Shown here: piece after piece, positions 1 to 11,826 of the stretch
How positions within the stretch are numbered: the stretch's first letter is position 1
Layout: each line of letters opens with the position of its first letter
Assembly (NCBI GenBank): GCA_032871835.1
Contig: CM065295.1
Coordinates: 69,868,687 to 69,932,686, forward strand
Source: Dipteronia dyeriana
Lineage: Eukaryota; Streptophyta; Magnoliopsida; Sapindales; Sapindaceae
Direction: 5' to 3'
DNA length: 64,000 nucleotides
Position numbers and translations under genes: made by a program
The notes under the pieces: model-generated
What the model was told of the DNA's origin: nothing
The model's input: the letters and a program-made list of their open reading frames with translations, nothing else
Databases searched by the model: none

Positions 1-297
1 TTTCATTGTCTTTTTTTTTTTGAATTGATTTATGGTTTGTCGGTATTTGTTTAAATTCTGAAAATTGGTGATGAGAGAGAAACATGAAACTTGAAAATAC
101 TCGAGTGGTGTTTGAGGGTTGAGAAAATGAAAGACAAAAGTGGTGTTGGGGAACCAAGAAAATGAAAGAAAAAAAGAAGAAATGAATTTAGTGAGAGAAA
201 ATGGGATCATGAGTTTTTTTAACTTATTATTTTAAAACAATAAAATACCTAACCTTAGGTATTTTGATGATTTCACAATAAAATGTGGTCAACGGTA
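1..297. other. AT-rich intergenic sequence
   Basis: Low-complexity, purine-rich intergenic DNA. I see no gene, RNA or repeat boundary in it. Confidence 0.5.
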
Positions 298-907
298 AAG
301 TCCCGTTTGATTTTCAACTACTACTTAATTTTGACCCAAATAGCATAGGCCGGTGCATTTCATATATATATATAAACTTTTTTTTTCTTCCCAAAATTAA
401 CATCTCAAAACCAAAAAAAAAAAACTCAAAACAAAATCATTATGAAAACCATTCTCCAATTAATTTTTAGAACAAGTGAAAAAGATGGACTCAAACTGTA
501 ATATAAAATTAATAAAACTAATTATCGAATTATAGAAACAAGAAAGAGTTCTTACCGGAATATGCTAGGAAAACCAGTCACCAATTATTTTTATTTTGAA
601 GAAGTTAGGTTTTCTGATGTTAAAGTTATTTACACTGATAAGAAAAAAAAGTACTAATATGATTAAGACTTTAACAAAAACAGAATTGGAAATATACAAA
701 ATTAGTGAGGATAGTTTTGGAAGTAAAAGTTTGTAATTAATTTTACTGAATTTGTGTTAAGTGAAAAGTGGAAAAAAAATCACCTTTAATAAAAAAATGG
801 TTTTAATGGCTCATTAAGTAATTTTAGCACTTATAAAATCAAACAAAACAGCTGAATGAAACACATTAAGTGTCATTCAGTGTTAGTCAAAAAATCAAAC
901 AGGGTCT
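298..907. mobile_element. MITE-like element with short terminal inverted repeats
   Basis: The left end reads GTCCCGTTTGATTTT near 306. The right end, read on the minus strand, is GACCCTGTTTGATTTT near 905-890. These form imperfect inverted repeats about 600 bp apart around AT-rich noncoding DNA. Ends of the CTGTTTGATTTT type are common in plant MITEs. I could not find a clean target duplication, so the limits and superfamily are uncertain. Confidence 0.35.
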
Positions 908-2297
908 GAGAGTTGGCAAATTTCAATTAATGGTAGGGTTTTTATACAATTATAGGTGTTTGTAATTACGCTAAATAGCTAGGTACATTTATGCAATTTG
1001 TCCATAAAAAAATAATAATAATAAGGCTGATGTTACGAGTTTAATTGGATAATCTTTTTTTCTTCTTTTTAAGAAAATTATCAAAAATAACCATACAAAT
1101 TATACCATATGTATTTTAAATATACGAAGTTTTAATTGTTAATAATCGCATTGTAAAATTAAGAAAACACTTATTTAACGCTCTTCTATTTTTTATTAAA
1201 AATACAAGACATCTTAGATAAAATGTGAAATGATGACATTTTTTTTGGGGTTTAATTTTTTTATTTATGAAAAATTACTTAAACACCAGGGAGGGTCTAA
1301 CTCTACCCCGACGATATTGTTGCCATTACGACACCGTCTCTGGCGAAGGTGGGAAATGTGAGAGATATGAGAGAGGAGAGAGGAGAGAGGAGAAAGGAGA
1401 GAGGAGAGAGGAGAGATAAAGAGAGGAAAAAGAATGGATGAGAGGGAGTTTGGGAGGGTTTTTATATGAAGGTACATAGGTAATTTCTCAAAAATATGGT
1501 CATTAACAGTTAAACTTTCGTATGTAAATAAAAACGAAATTTTAATATTTTTAGAGGCAATTTGTATTTTCTCCATTTTCTTTTCTTTACTTATTTAAGG
1601 GGTAATTACACATATATCCCTAATTTTAAATGAAATGTATGTATATTCAACTTTCCTTTTATTGTAGAAACTTCCCCTATGAAAAGTTGACTAACAATTT
1701 CACTTATGGCTTATTAAATCATCTAGAGGTAAAATAATTTTTTTACACATAAAATAGTTAAACACCAAAGGAACCTCATACATTTCATTAATTATAGATC
1801 TACCCAAATAAAAATATAAAATAACCATCAAAGTTTAACAAATTACATATCCCCAACACTCTTCATCTTCTTCCTCTTTTGTTGTCACGCCAATGTCACA
1901 AATGCAAGGAAACCTTTAGGAGGAGGTTTGCGGCCTCCTCTCAAATATGAGAAGAGGTTGTGAGCCTTCTCTATGAAATTGGTAGAGGAGGAAGAAGTTG
2001 ATAGGTGGTTTGAGGTGAATTTCTAATTACATAAATAATTGATGTAAAATTTGTATTTCCCAAATGTTACGTCATATTGTCCCTAGACTATAACTGAGGG
2101 AATTTTTTGAGTTTTCACACCATAACATTATGTCTAACGGTGTCAACGTTTTGCAGAGGTTTGTGGTGTAAAAGAAAAAAATATACTTGCAATTTCACCT
2201 AAACTCAATAATTGTTTGTACAATTAACTATTTATTTAATAACATTGCAAAATGACCAAATTGCCTTTTAATGGTTAGTAATCAGCGGTGGTCAACG
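908..2297. other. Intergenic DNA with a GAGAGAGG-rich tract
   Basis: There is no supported gene. A purine-rich microsatellite-like tract of GAGAGGAGA units lies near 1365-1425. Open frames through it are low-complexity and not coding. Confidence 0.5.
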
Positions 2298-2960
2298 ACC
2301 ACTACAAGTAAAATGCATATTTTGGACGAAAATTAATCATTCAAAGAACCCAAAATTCGTCCAATTATAAGGGACGAAAAGCAATTCATTCCAAATTACG
2401 TTGCCTCAGGTTATATAGGTTCTTTCAGACCAAAATTCAAACTCATCCCCAAAGCATACCTATAGCGACAAAACATATTTAACATGAAATTTTTGTAATT
2501 TATGGACGAATACTTAATTTTTTCCTATTAGATATACTATTTGGATGATTTTAATATGTCCCACTAGACAAAATATTGAGACTATTGTTTCGTCCCATTA
2601 TATAAACTATTGAAACAATTTATTTTCGACTCTTCAAACGTTTTATTGAGATGATTTGGTTTCATCCCATCAGACATACTATTAAGATGATATGTTTTCG
2701 TCTCATCAAACGTACCATTTAGACGATGTGTTTTCATCCTAAATCATGGTGTATTAGGACAAACATAGTTTCTTCATATTATATGGTAAAGGAACGAAAA
2801 ACACTCATCTCAGTAAGCTGTTTGTTGGAATTACATATGTTGTAGGGACGAAATATTTATATCCTAACAGATTATAGATATATCAGCTATGTCTCATGAG
2901 CTATTTATTAGGGACAAAGTAATTTATTCCCACTAGATGTTTTATAGGGACTAAAGTTTT
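2298..2960 (+). mobile_element. CACTA-like terminus and subterminal repeat region (partial)
   Basis: The stretch starts with CACTACAAGTAAAAT, close to the CACTACAAGAAAA end of plant CACTA (EnSpm) transposons. It is followed for about 600 bp by many variants of GGGACGAA and its complement TTCGTCCC. Such short subterminal repeats near the end are a CACTA hallmark and are thought to bind the transposase. No matching right terminus or transposase was found, so this is an end fragment or a degenerate non-autonomous copy. Confidence 0.35.
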
Positions 2961-5900
2961 AAACGAATTTATTTGAACCACATAAATATTGTTTTTTTTT
3001 ATTGTTTAAGATATTCATTTAATTTTGTTCTTAATACTTTTATTCAATATAAATAAAGGACAATTAGATGTTACAAAACATATAAAGCTTCAAATATCTA
3101 CATATATCACCCTTGACATACGTTCTTTTACATCCCAACATCTATAACATGTACAAAAAGAATTTGTCTAAATACCTTACTATACAACGTTTGAGGTCTT
3201 ACTTACATGTCTAAATGGACATTAACTTGTATGTCATTAGACCTATTACATGATGAAAAGACATAGGGCAAAAGAAACTAATGTAGAATATACAACCAAA
3301 AGATCATGTATGAGAAAAGTTGCACATATACAATGCAAACAGAAGTCTATTTGGGATAGACAATCCTCTATAGTAGCCATATCTTATTTTTTTGGAATTC
3401 TTTCTCTTGTGATAATTGATATAGTATTTTTATAGAGTTTGTTCATAGGGAAAGGTGAATTAAACTGACTAAAACTAGTTAACTCGACTTTACACTAAAT
3501 TAAGTGCAAGAAAATGTAAATAATTAAGATGGTTTTGAAAGTTTGAGAATTAAAAACTAAAAAGCAATTATAATAATCTAAAAGCTAAGAAAATAACAAG
3601 TAACAAGAAAATGTAGGGATATGGTATGCATCATTATGTAATTTTGACGAAACCACTATAAAAAGACCCAATGCACTAATTAGCCTCATTAAGCATTTCA
3701 ATCCAATTTAGGACTTGTTCTAAATATTTGAATAAACTCATACAATTTCAATCCTTACTCAAGTAAGCCCTACTATGAGTTTCAACAAAATCATTTTTTT
3801 AAGAACATAAAATCGAATTTTTCAAATAATAAACCATTTATAAATAATCCTTCCTTTGATTTGAGCTACAGATTGAAGAATGTGTTGAGAGACACTTCAA
3901 ACACTAAAACTGCAATCGTCACACGTGACTATTCTACAAGACCATGCTAAATTGAGCCCCAATATTAACATGGAAAATAAGATAGCAACATGGAGTTCAA
4001 TGAATTAATTAGGGAACTAAATATGGATTGATTACATTGGATAGTCAAATAGGGTCACATAAATTCCCTAACGGTGGGTTTAGTTACACATGATGGAAAA
4101 ATAAATAAAAAAGCAAAGTTGTAGAGAAAACTCATGAAATCCTTTAAAGACTCTTGTTCATTGATCTACTTTTCTCTTCAATGAGTCTCCAATATGTGGG
4201 TGTATTTGATGTGGATTTGGTGTAAAGATGGGTTCTTGTGTTGAATAGAAGGTTAATAAATGGTTTTTTTGGGTGTTTGTGGTTGAGACGTGGGTTTCGT
4301 TGGCTTGAGAGCCACCCTTGGTTGCTTGGTTCTACAAAGATGAGAAAATATGATGTATTTATAAAGTTTTTAAAAATTAGGGCACTAGTGGAAAGTTACT
4401 AAAACACTTCACGACTTGGTAAATTACCATTAGATCTTGAGTTCTTTTGAAATCACAATAACTTCAATATTTCCTCAGCGTTTATATTTTTACCCATAAT
4501 TGACTAAAATTACTCCAATACCCCTAAACTCCATAAATACTGGAAACACTTATTTTAACATATTAAATACTCAGTTTTACCCAAGGAGCAAGTGCTAAAT
4601 AATAAGAATTGGAGACCTAAAATAGGTATAGAAATGTTGCGATCAAATACCCCAAACCTAATTTCAAATATACAAAAGGTAAAAAATAGGCTAGTCCACT
4701 TTCGTAGAAAACACGATGATCGTTAGCATGTGACACAAGCCTTTTAAACCCCTAGGCAACCTTAGTGGACGAGTGAAGTTTCGTGAGGGCTACGATACCC
4801 ACAAACGTAATCAAATCTTCGTAGGGCCAACCAAGAATGAGATACAAACCGTATGTGCCAAATAAAGATGCAAGCATGCTAAAACCACCGAGTAAAGGCT
4901 AAAATTAAGTTGCTCATGAGAAAGTGTATATGCCACAACTCAAAATGCTTGGGTTTCAAAAACAACCACACTCAAATGCCAAGATATAATTCGTTTGGAC
5001 TCTAATCCTTAATAGATTTCACTTGTATTTTCTCTCTAAACCTATATGTGCTCTTTATCAAATATATGTGAATGAGTTTATGTTCATAGAAATCAAATAT
5101 TTAATCACATATGAATATTTTCGAAATAAAGCACATTTTCTGGAAATAAATCTCATGAAGGAATTGAAATGCCATGAACATAGAAAAAGCACATTAAAAC
5201 TCACATTCCCAAGCTAAATTTCCTAAAAGATCAAATAGACTTTCTATATGTTATAATGGCACCATGGGTGATTTCGGGTTGTGAAGTGAAGGGAAATGAG
5301 ATACAAAGAGCTAAAGATTATGTCAATGTGTTTACACATTACAATACTCAATACTGCTACATAATTAGCTATATTACAATTTTCACATTACATTTTCTAG
5401 CATCTAGGCTATAAACTCGGAATTAAACTATTATGCTATTTTGTTGCTCTTATTTGAAGCAACTTTACATTGAAGATTGAAGGCTTGAAGTGTTTTATTT
5501 TTCACACTTTCATTTTGATTTATTCTTTTTATAAGGCATTTGTCTTTGCACAAATTACACATTCGCCTAAGTACATCCTTCTAAATAATTTTGAGTTTTA
5601 CATCAATTCTGTTAATTATACACCATAACATGACCAATAACTAAAGGGGTGGCTAGTGTTTATGTTATATGGTGTAATGAAGATGTGGGTGATGAAAGAA
5701 TGGTTCAAGTGTTTAGCCTCAAATTGGCAATGGAAGCACACATATAGGGACATGGAAGTAATTAGGCTATTTTAGTAGTTAAAGCATATACAAAGCCTAA
5801 AATCCCATCTGTCAAGGGAATTCAAATCAAAATATGTTAACCACTAGCGAAGCATGTTCTTTGACAATCAATGCAAATTTGATGTGTTTTGAGACCATAA

Positions 5901-6680
5901 TTTAAGAACAAAATTCGAAGAGTGTTTAATGAACAGAAATGAAAATCAATCCTCTCAAATAAACCGTTTAAAGGCACGACAATCTCACAATGGTAGTCTC
6001 CACTATTAATATTAACACTCAAACATGGTGCTTTACCTATTAAAACACTAAGAGCATGATATTTTGTAATGCAAACTTAAAGCAACATGACTTTAACCTA
6101 AACTCAGTGTTAAAACCATACTCAACATCTTTAAAGGAACACAAACAAGCATCTCATCAAGCAAGAATTTTGCTCAAAAATTATACCAATTGAAAAGATA
6201 TATACACTAAAGCATACACAAACATATTAAACAATGAAAAACTAAAAAATTAACAAAAACTAAAAAAGAAAATTTTAACAAAAAATAAAAGCTAACAAAC
6301 TTGTCCACACACCCAAACATAAACTCAACATTGTCCTCAATGTTGAAACATTTACGAACTTGGACTATAAGTTCAACGGTTTGGAAATCCAAGCAAAAAG
6401 CATACTAATAATTATATACAACAAATCACAAACACACCATACACTTAAAAAAACACACACCCTAAATATAATTAACAAAAACACAAAATGCGAAAGACAC
6501 ATCTTAACATCGAGGACAAAGTTTCTAAAAAAAAGGTTGACTTTCAAATTCGACCTCTGTCCGCTCTTTAGAAGATACTTTCAAAGATATGATATAAAAC
6601 TTGCTCCAATTTTAGCACATGAAAATGAACATGTAAATGCACACTTTTCATTTAGAAAACATGTCAAGATTTGAGTTGTA
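2961..6680. other. Intergenic AT-rich DNA, no gene recognised
   Basis: The only open frames are short (about 60-100 codons), AT-driven and lack recognisable domains. Degenerate retroelement sequence may be present, but nothing can be assigned safely. Confidence 0.45.
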
Positions 6681-9550
6681 AGAGTGTGAAAACGGAAGTC
6701 GGAGATGGTTCCCGTGTAGATTTTTGAAACAGGATATCACCCATGACTTTTGGTTGAAGAAATGCTTATAACTTTTGAACCACCGTCCAAACTTTTACGT
6801 TCTTTATATCGTTATAATCATAACGGAAAAACAAAGGATACATCATGGATGGAATAATTTATTTCCTCACCAAAATGTACAATTTAATGAAACATTTAGC
6901 CTCTAAAATTTAAAAACAGGTCACTTTCGTAAGGACTGAACAAAAACATGAAAAACAAAATAAAAACTAATCTACTAACATATGTATACAACCCAAAACA
7001 TTCCACTAAACATAAACAACAGAAACTTAAGATCTAAGCATAATAAAATTCTCACTCTTAGATCTAAACATGATAAAAAAATAATAATAATAATAAACAA
7101 TGAAAGAAATTGTACCTAGGTGGGTTGCCTCCCACCAAGCGCTTGATTTTACACGTCTCAGTCAGATGTGTTACGCGAATGGGTCAACCAAATTCCAATG
7201 TTTCAAATTTGCACCTATATATGATTAGGTCTTGGAAAAATTTAGCACATGTTGGCACGTTCCTACTTACAACGAGCAAAGATGAGTTCATATACACTTT
7301 AAAAAGTGATTTATACAATCCAAAAAGTAATTTGTCTTTTTGGCTCTTGTGTAGGTAGCCCGGAGAGGGACTTGGTGGAATGAAAGACTCAAGCTCCTTG
7401 TATAAGAGTGGTTCCTCAATGGGAAAAACTCCTGTCTCCTTCACTTTTATGCTCATTTCCTCCTTCTTCAACTCTTCATTTGCAACACGTGATAAAATCA
7501 TGAACATAATTGTCATCGACACTCTCGCCACTCAAAGGGATGGTGGTGACCTCTTCTTGCTCTCGTTGGCTTGCCAATTTTAGAATTCGTTTATTCTTTA
7601 TGTTTGCTTTTCTTGAATCTGCATTTTGCTAATCTAATAAATTGTTGTCTTGTCCTTGTCATTGTTATACTTATAGTCACCAAAGTTTTGTCATGGATGA
7701 GCAAAAAGTGACTAGAAATTGAAAAGTTTAGAAGAGGGAAAAAGATTGAGTAGATAAGGATTCTAAATAAACGATTTCATTCGTTAAGTGGAAGAGAAAA
7801 AAAAAATCAATCTTATCCATTCATTTGTTTGGTTGCCACATGTCTACAGATGCTTAAAAGCTTAACACAAATGAGATCAATAAGGGATCTTAATCCTTAT
7901 TTTAAACCTTCAACATTTCTTATACGAAAAACATATTAATGTAACTTAGTCAATTTTAACCACTTCATTATGGGTGCTTGATTGCTCTAAATATATATGT
8001 ATTTGAGCACTTCTTTTCCTAAACTTTGTGTCTGTTACTCGAGTGTTTGTGTCATTTAATTACAATTTTTACTCCTTTTCAGGTATTTTTAGATTTCAAG
8101 GATAAATTATAACCTAATGAAGAATCATGGAGAAAATGAGGGTATAATTGAATTTTTTGAGCACGTCCGTGAGAAGGATCTCGTAGATTGAGCAGAGAGA
8201 TCTGCGACTTGCCACTGTAAGATCAAAGTAGCAAATTGAGCCTACAGATCAGAGCCAGAGATGCTACTAAAACAAGCTGCGAGTTGGAAGTAGCAGAAGG
8301 AAGTAACAGTTCAGCACCAAAAGGTACCACGATTAGAGACTGCGAGATTGAAGTAGCAAATTGATGTCACATATTAGTCATGTATAAGGACTCTGCGAGT
8401 TCCAACCAGTAGAAAAAAGTAACAAATCATGAACAAAGAGATCTGTGACTTGCCACTGCTAGATCTAAGTCGTAGATCTTAGTAACAGATCCCACTCCAC
8501 GTCAGCTTGCAAGTGCCTCTCATCCAAAACTTTTCCCCATTATATAAACATATTTTTCTTTTGTAGGAAGAGTATGTGTCCTTGAGATAGAGTTAGAAAC
8601 CTCTTTTCACAATCATTTTTTCTTTGAACAACAACTTAGTGTAAACACTTTAGTTTTCATCTTATAGAGCTAGAATCTTATAAATAGTGGTAATAGAGCT
8701 ACCTTTTGACATCAATGAAGGTTTTTTTGAGTAAAGCTAGAGGGAAGCATCCAAGAACACAATGAGCTTTCTTTATCTTTCTCTTTCCTTTTCTTGTATT
8801 TATTTTATAATGAGTAGCTAAATCTCTTTTGTTTCGGAGTTGATGATTATATATATGTGAAAACTTTTTGTAATGACATACTCTATCTATCTTTATATCT
8901 ATTGAGTTTGCACTTATGCTTAAAATGTCTTCATGATGGATGTTGAATAGGAACTTTTATTTGATATACAAGCATGAATTTTAGTGCATGAATAGTAGAT
9001 CTGTTTCATGGTTGAAGAATTTTGTATAGGTTTTTCTTGAAGCTCTATAAGAGGTTAACTCATTCTTGACTAACCTAGTCCTAGGTTTGAGCAAGTTGAT
9101 AAAAAAGGGTACTAGACAATAATGACCAAATTGACCTTTCCTCTTAACTATGGATTTAAATGGATAGAGATTAGGTTATGAAATTGTTATTAGCAGTGTA
9201 CATCATTGGCTCCTCAACATATCTTTATATCATTTGAACTTAGACATTTTTTTTAAAACCGTGTTAGTAAGTTTACTTGATCTACAGACGGATTGTCTTA
9301 TTCCAGAATCGTTTAAATCATCTCTTTATTTAGAGTAATCTGTAGTTACAAAGTAGTATAATCTTTAGTGAGTAATACTAGGTTAATCACCAATAGAACA
9401 TCACTTCCTCGTGGGAATGATAAGTCGATAGCTCTTACTTATGTCCATTTTACTATCCGGTTATCTGTACACTTGGGGAGAGTTGTAGACTCACACGCTC
9501 CATTCATTTCACTTTCGTAATTTTAGTAGTACCGCTCGGAGTGTGACAAT
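6680..9550. repeat. Degenerate LTR-retrotransposon remnant, possibly Athila-like
   Basis: At 7122-7144 the minus strand carries AGCGCTTGGTGGGAGGCAAC, a sequence I associate with the region after the coding part of plant Athila-type gypsy elements. Around 8160-8530 and 8740-9540 the sequence resembles noncoding retroelement DNA, with a TATATAAAC motif near 8541 and a long untranslated-looking stretch. No LTR pair, PBS or protein domain could be delimited. A 115-codon minus-strand frame at 7184-7531 has no domain I recognise. This is a tentative remnant call. Confidence 0.25.
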
Positions 9551-10850
9551 ATTTTCCCCTCTTTTTTATTGTTTTCTATAAAATAAATTGTAAACTGTTT
9601 TATTTTCTTATGCTTTTGATTTTTTTGATATACAAAACTCAAAATCCGGAAATTTTATAATAAAAGCATGCATTTCATAGGGTGGCTTAGTAAATCAAAC
9701 AACATTTCCTCTATTTTCTAAACAATTCTACCATTAATTAATAATTACATGATGAATTTGAATCCTCTATTGATATGATATTTTTCTTAATCTCACATAA
9801 TCTCATAACACATAAGAATTGTAATAAATGGAGGGTTAAGATGTGATTGGTTTTCACAAATACTTTATCAACATCCAATAATATGCTTTAAAAATGTCAG
9901 GAAAATGATTATATCAGTAAAGAATCTAAATCCTTACATTATATAACACTTCTAGCCTACAACATGGCTTAACAAACATTCTAAGATCACTTGTTCGTCT
10001 CCCAAACACAAACACACTTAAAATATACAAAACATTGTTGTTAGTATGCAAGAAAGTTTTATGTTATAAAAAATAAATACCGCGGACAAGTAACTTAATA
10101 CAATGTTGATATATATATTAACATGTATAAAAGAGATTCATTACATTGTAAATTAGAGGTTGGCTAGTATGGCAACTCATTATATAACTTTTAAAAAGAA
10201 AAAAAAAACTATCAATATGTAAACAAACACCAGAGAATCTGCACGAATTCTTGTAGCCGTCTAATATAGGTGTTAACAATACAAGTTCAAGTAAACAATT
10301 AAACAATTATTAGAAAAACACCTATGAATCCAAGTTCTTCCATAACACACGATGATAAAGAAATTGTATATTATGCACATGTACCTTGTATAAAGGATTT
10401 TATCATTCTACTGTTATGTTGAAATTAATAGTTATTGTAGTGTCACATTGATCCCATTTTGAAGTATTCATACCACAGCTTGGGCAAAAATGATACTATA
10501 TCATAGCATTGTATTTATAATTTGTTAAACATTTATAAAAAGAAAAGAGTAGTATATCAACAATTACTAGTTGCACGTAAACATAAATAGAAAAAAAATG
10601 AGAATTGAGTGTAACCTAACACAAGTTCTCAACCCCTAATGATAATAACATGTAATAAATTAGATATAAGGAATTCAAAAAGATCATTTGAATCATAAAG
10701 AACACCATTGACCCAAGTTAGGACGGACACAAATTATTATATCAAAATATTATTAATTTATAAACATTGTACTACTTTACTTTTGAGACTCGTAGAAATG
10801 TTAAAAATACATTTAAACAAACATTTATCCAATAGATTTTAGGGGTCAAA
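9551..10850. other. Intergenic AT-rich DNA, nothing recognised
   Basis: No gene, repeat boundary or RNA seen on either strand. Confidence 0.5.
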
Positions 10851-10866
10851 AAATTATTGACACTAT

Positions 10867-11065
10867 TTGAGGGGTGTGTTGTGCAAATATCACCACTTTA
10901 CTAATGTATGTTTAAAAGACACCATTTCAGTCGTTGAGACAAAAATACCCCGAAATATTAAAACAGTGAGGAAGTTGTCATTTTCAAAGTCAGAGAGAAG
11001 CAACAGTCAAACCGACGGGAAACTAATCGACGGTGAAGTGACCAGAAGAGCTGTGATTGACAAAG
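10867..11065 (+). other. Possible first exon or leader of the MULE Ulp1-like gene
   Basis: An open stretch ends at GACAAAG followed by GTAAGA, a good splice donor after 11065. The next strong acceptor (TTGCAG at 11821-11826) lies immediately before the ATG of the DUF1985 exon. If used, intron 1 (about 11066-11826) would contain the whole left minisatellite array. Coding status of this leader is unknown. Confidence 0.35.
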
Positions 11066-11224
11066 GTAAGATTGGTTATTTTTCATTGTTTTTGTTTTTG
11101 TTAACTTGCATTACATGTTAGAATTGAGTTTTGTTGATAGGAATTGTAGAAACCGGTTAAAATAGAGATGTGAGAATGGTTGTGGTTTAGGTTAGGGTTT
11201 GTAATTTGGTTGAATATCAGTTGA

Positions 11225-11785
11225 GGAAGATGAAATCTGGGTTATCAAGACTTTTTTCAAGAGAATCGAGCTAATTTGTTTAGTCGAGCTTTTATTTTCG
11301 TGAAAATTAGGTTTTGGTAAGTTGAGGTTTTTTTGAATTGGATCGAGCCTTTTTGAAAGGGATCGAGCTTTTTTCAAAGGGATCGAGCATTTTAGAAAAG
11401 GGATCGAGTTTTTTCAATAGGGTCGAGCTTTTTTTGAAATAGATTGAGCCTTTTTGAAAGGCATCGAGCTATTTTGAAAAGGAATCGAGCTTTTTCGAAA
11501 AGGAATCGAGCTTTTTCGAAAAGGAATCGAGCTTTTTTCGAATTGGATCGAGCCATTTTGAAATGGATCGAGCCATTTTGAAAAGGATCGAGCTTTTTTG
11601 AAAAGGAATCGAGTTTTTTTGTAAAGCAATCGAGCTTTTTTGAAAGGAATTGAACTTTTTGAAAAGGGATCGTGCTTTTTTAAAAAGGATTCGAGCTTTT
11701 TTAAAAAGAATTCGAGCTTTTTTAAAAGGATTCGAGCTTTTTTCAATAGGTTAGAGTTTTTTTTGAATTGGATCGAGATTTTTAA
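11225..11785 (+). repeat. Left minisatellite array, about 20-21 bp units with ATCGAGCTTTTTT core
   Basis: Roughly two dozen imperfect units of the form (G)ATCGAGCTTTTTT plus a spacer such as GAAAAGG. The core is far better kept than the spacer. Long open frames crossing the array on both strands are a by-product of the repeat and are not genes. The array lies between the MULE left end and the DUF1985 exon, probably in an intron. Confidence 0.85.
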
Positions 11786-11826
11786 TGTGTTCTGTTTAAT
11801 GATGTTGTATTTCTGTTACATTGCAG

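Noticed and set aside
10430..10445. TATTGTAGTG as the right end of the CACTA-like element at 2298
   Set aside because: Only the first eight bases match the left end, flanks do not give a 3-bp duplication, and no subterminal words precede it.
11414..11746. 110-codon minus-strand frame rich in SSIPFRK and FKKARSF
   Set aside because: It is the translation of the minisatellite. A similar frame opens on the other strand and at 49.7-49.9 kb. No start context or domain.
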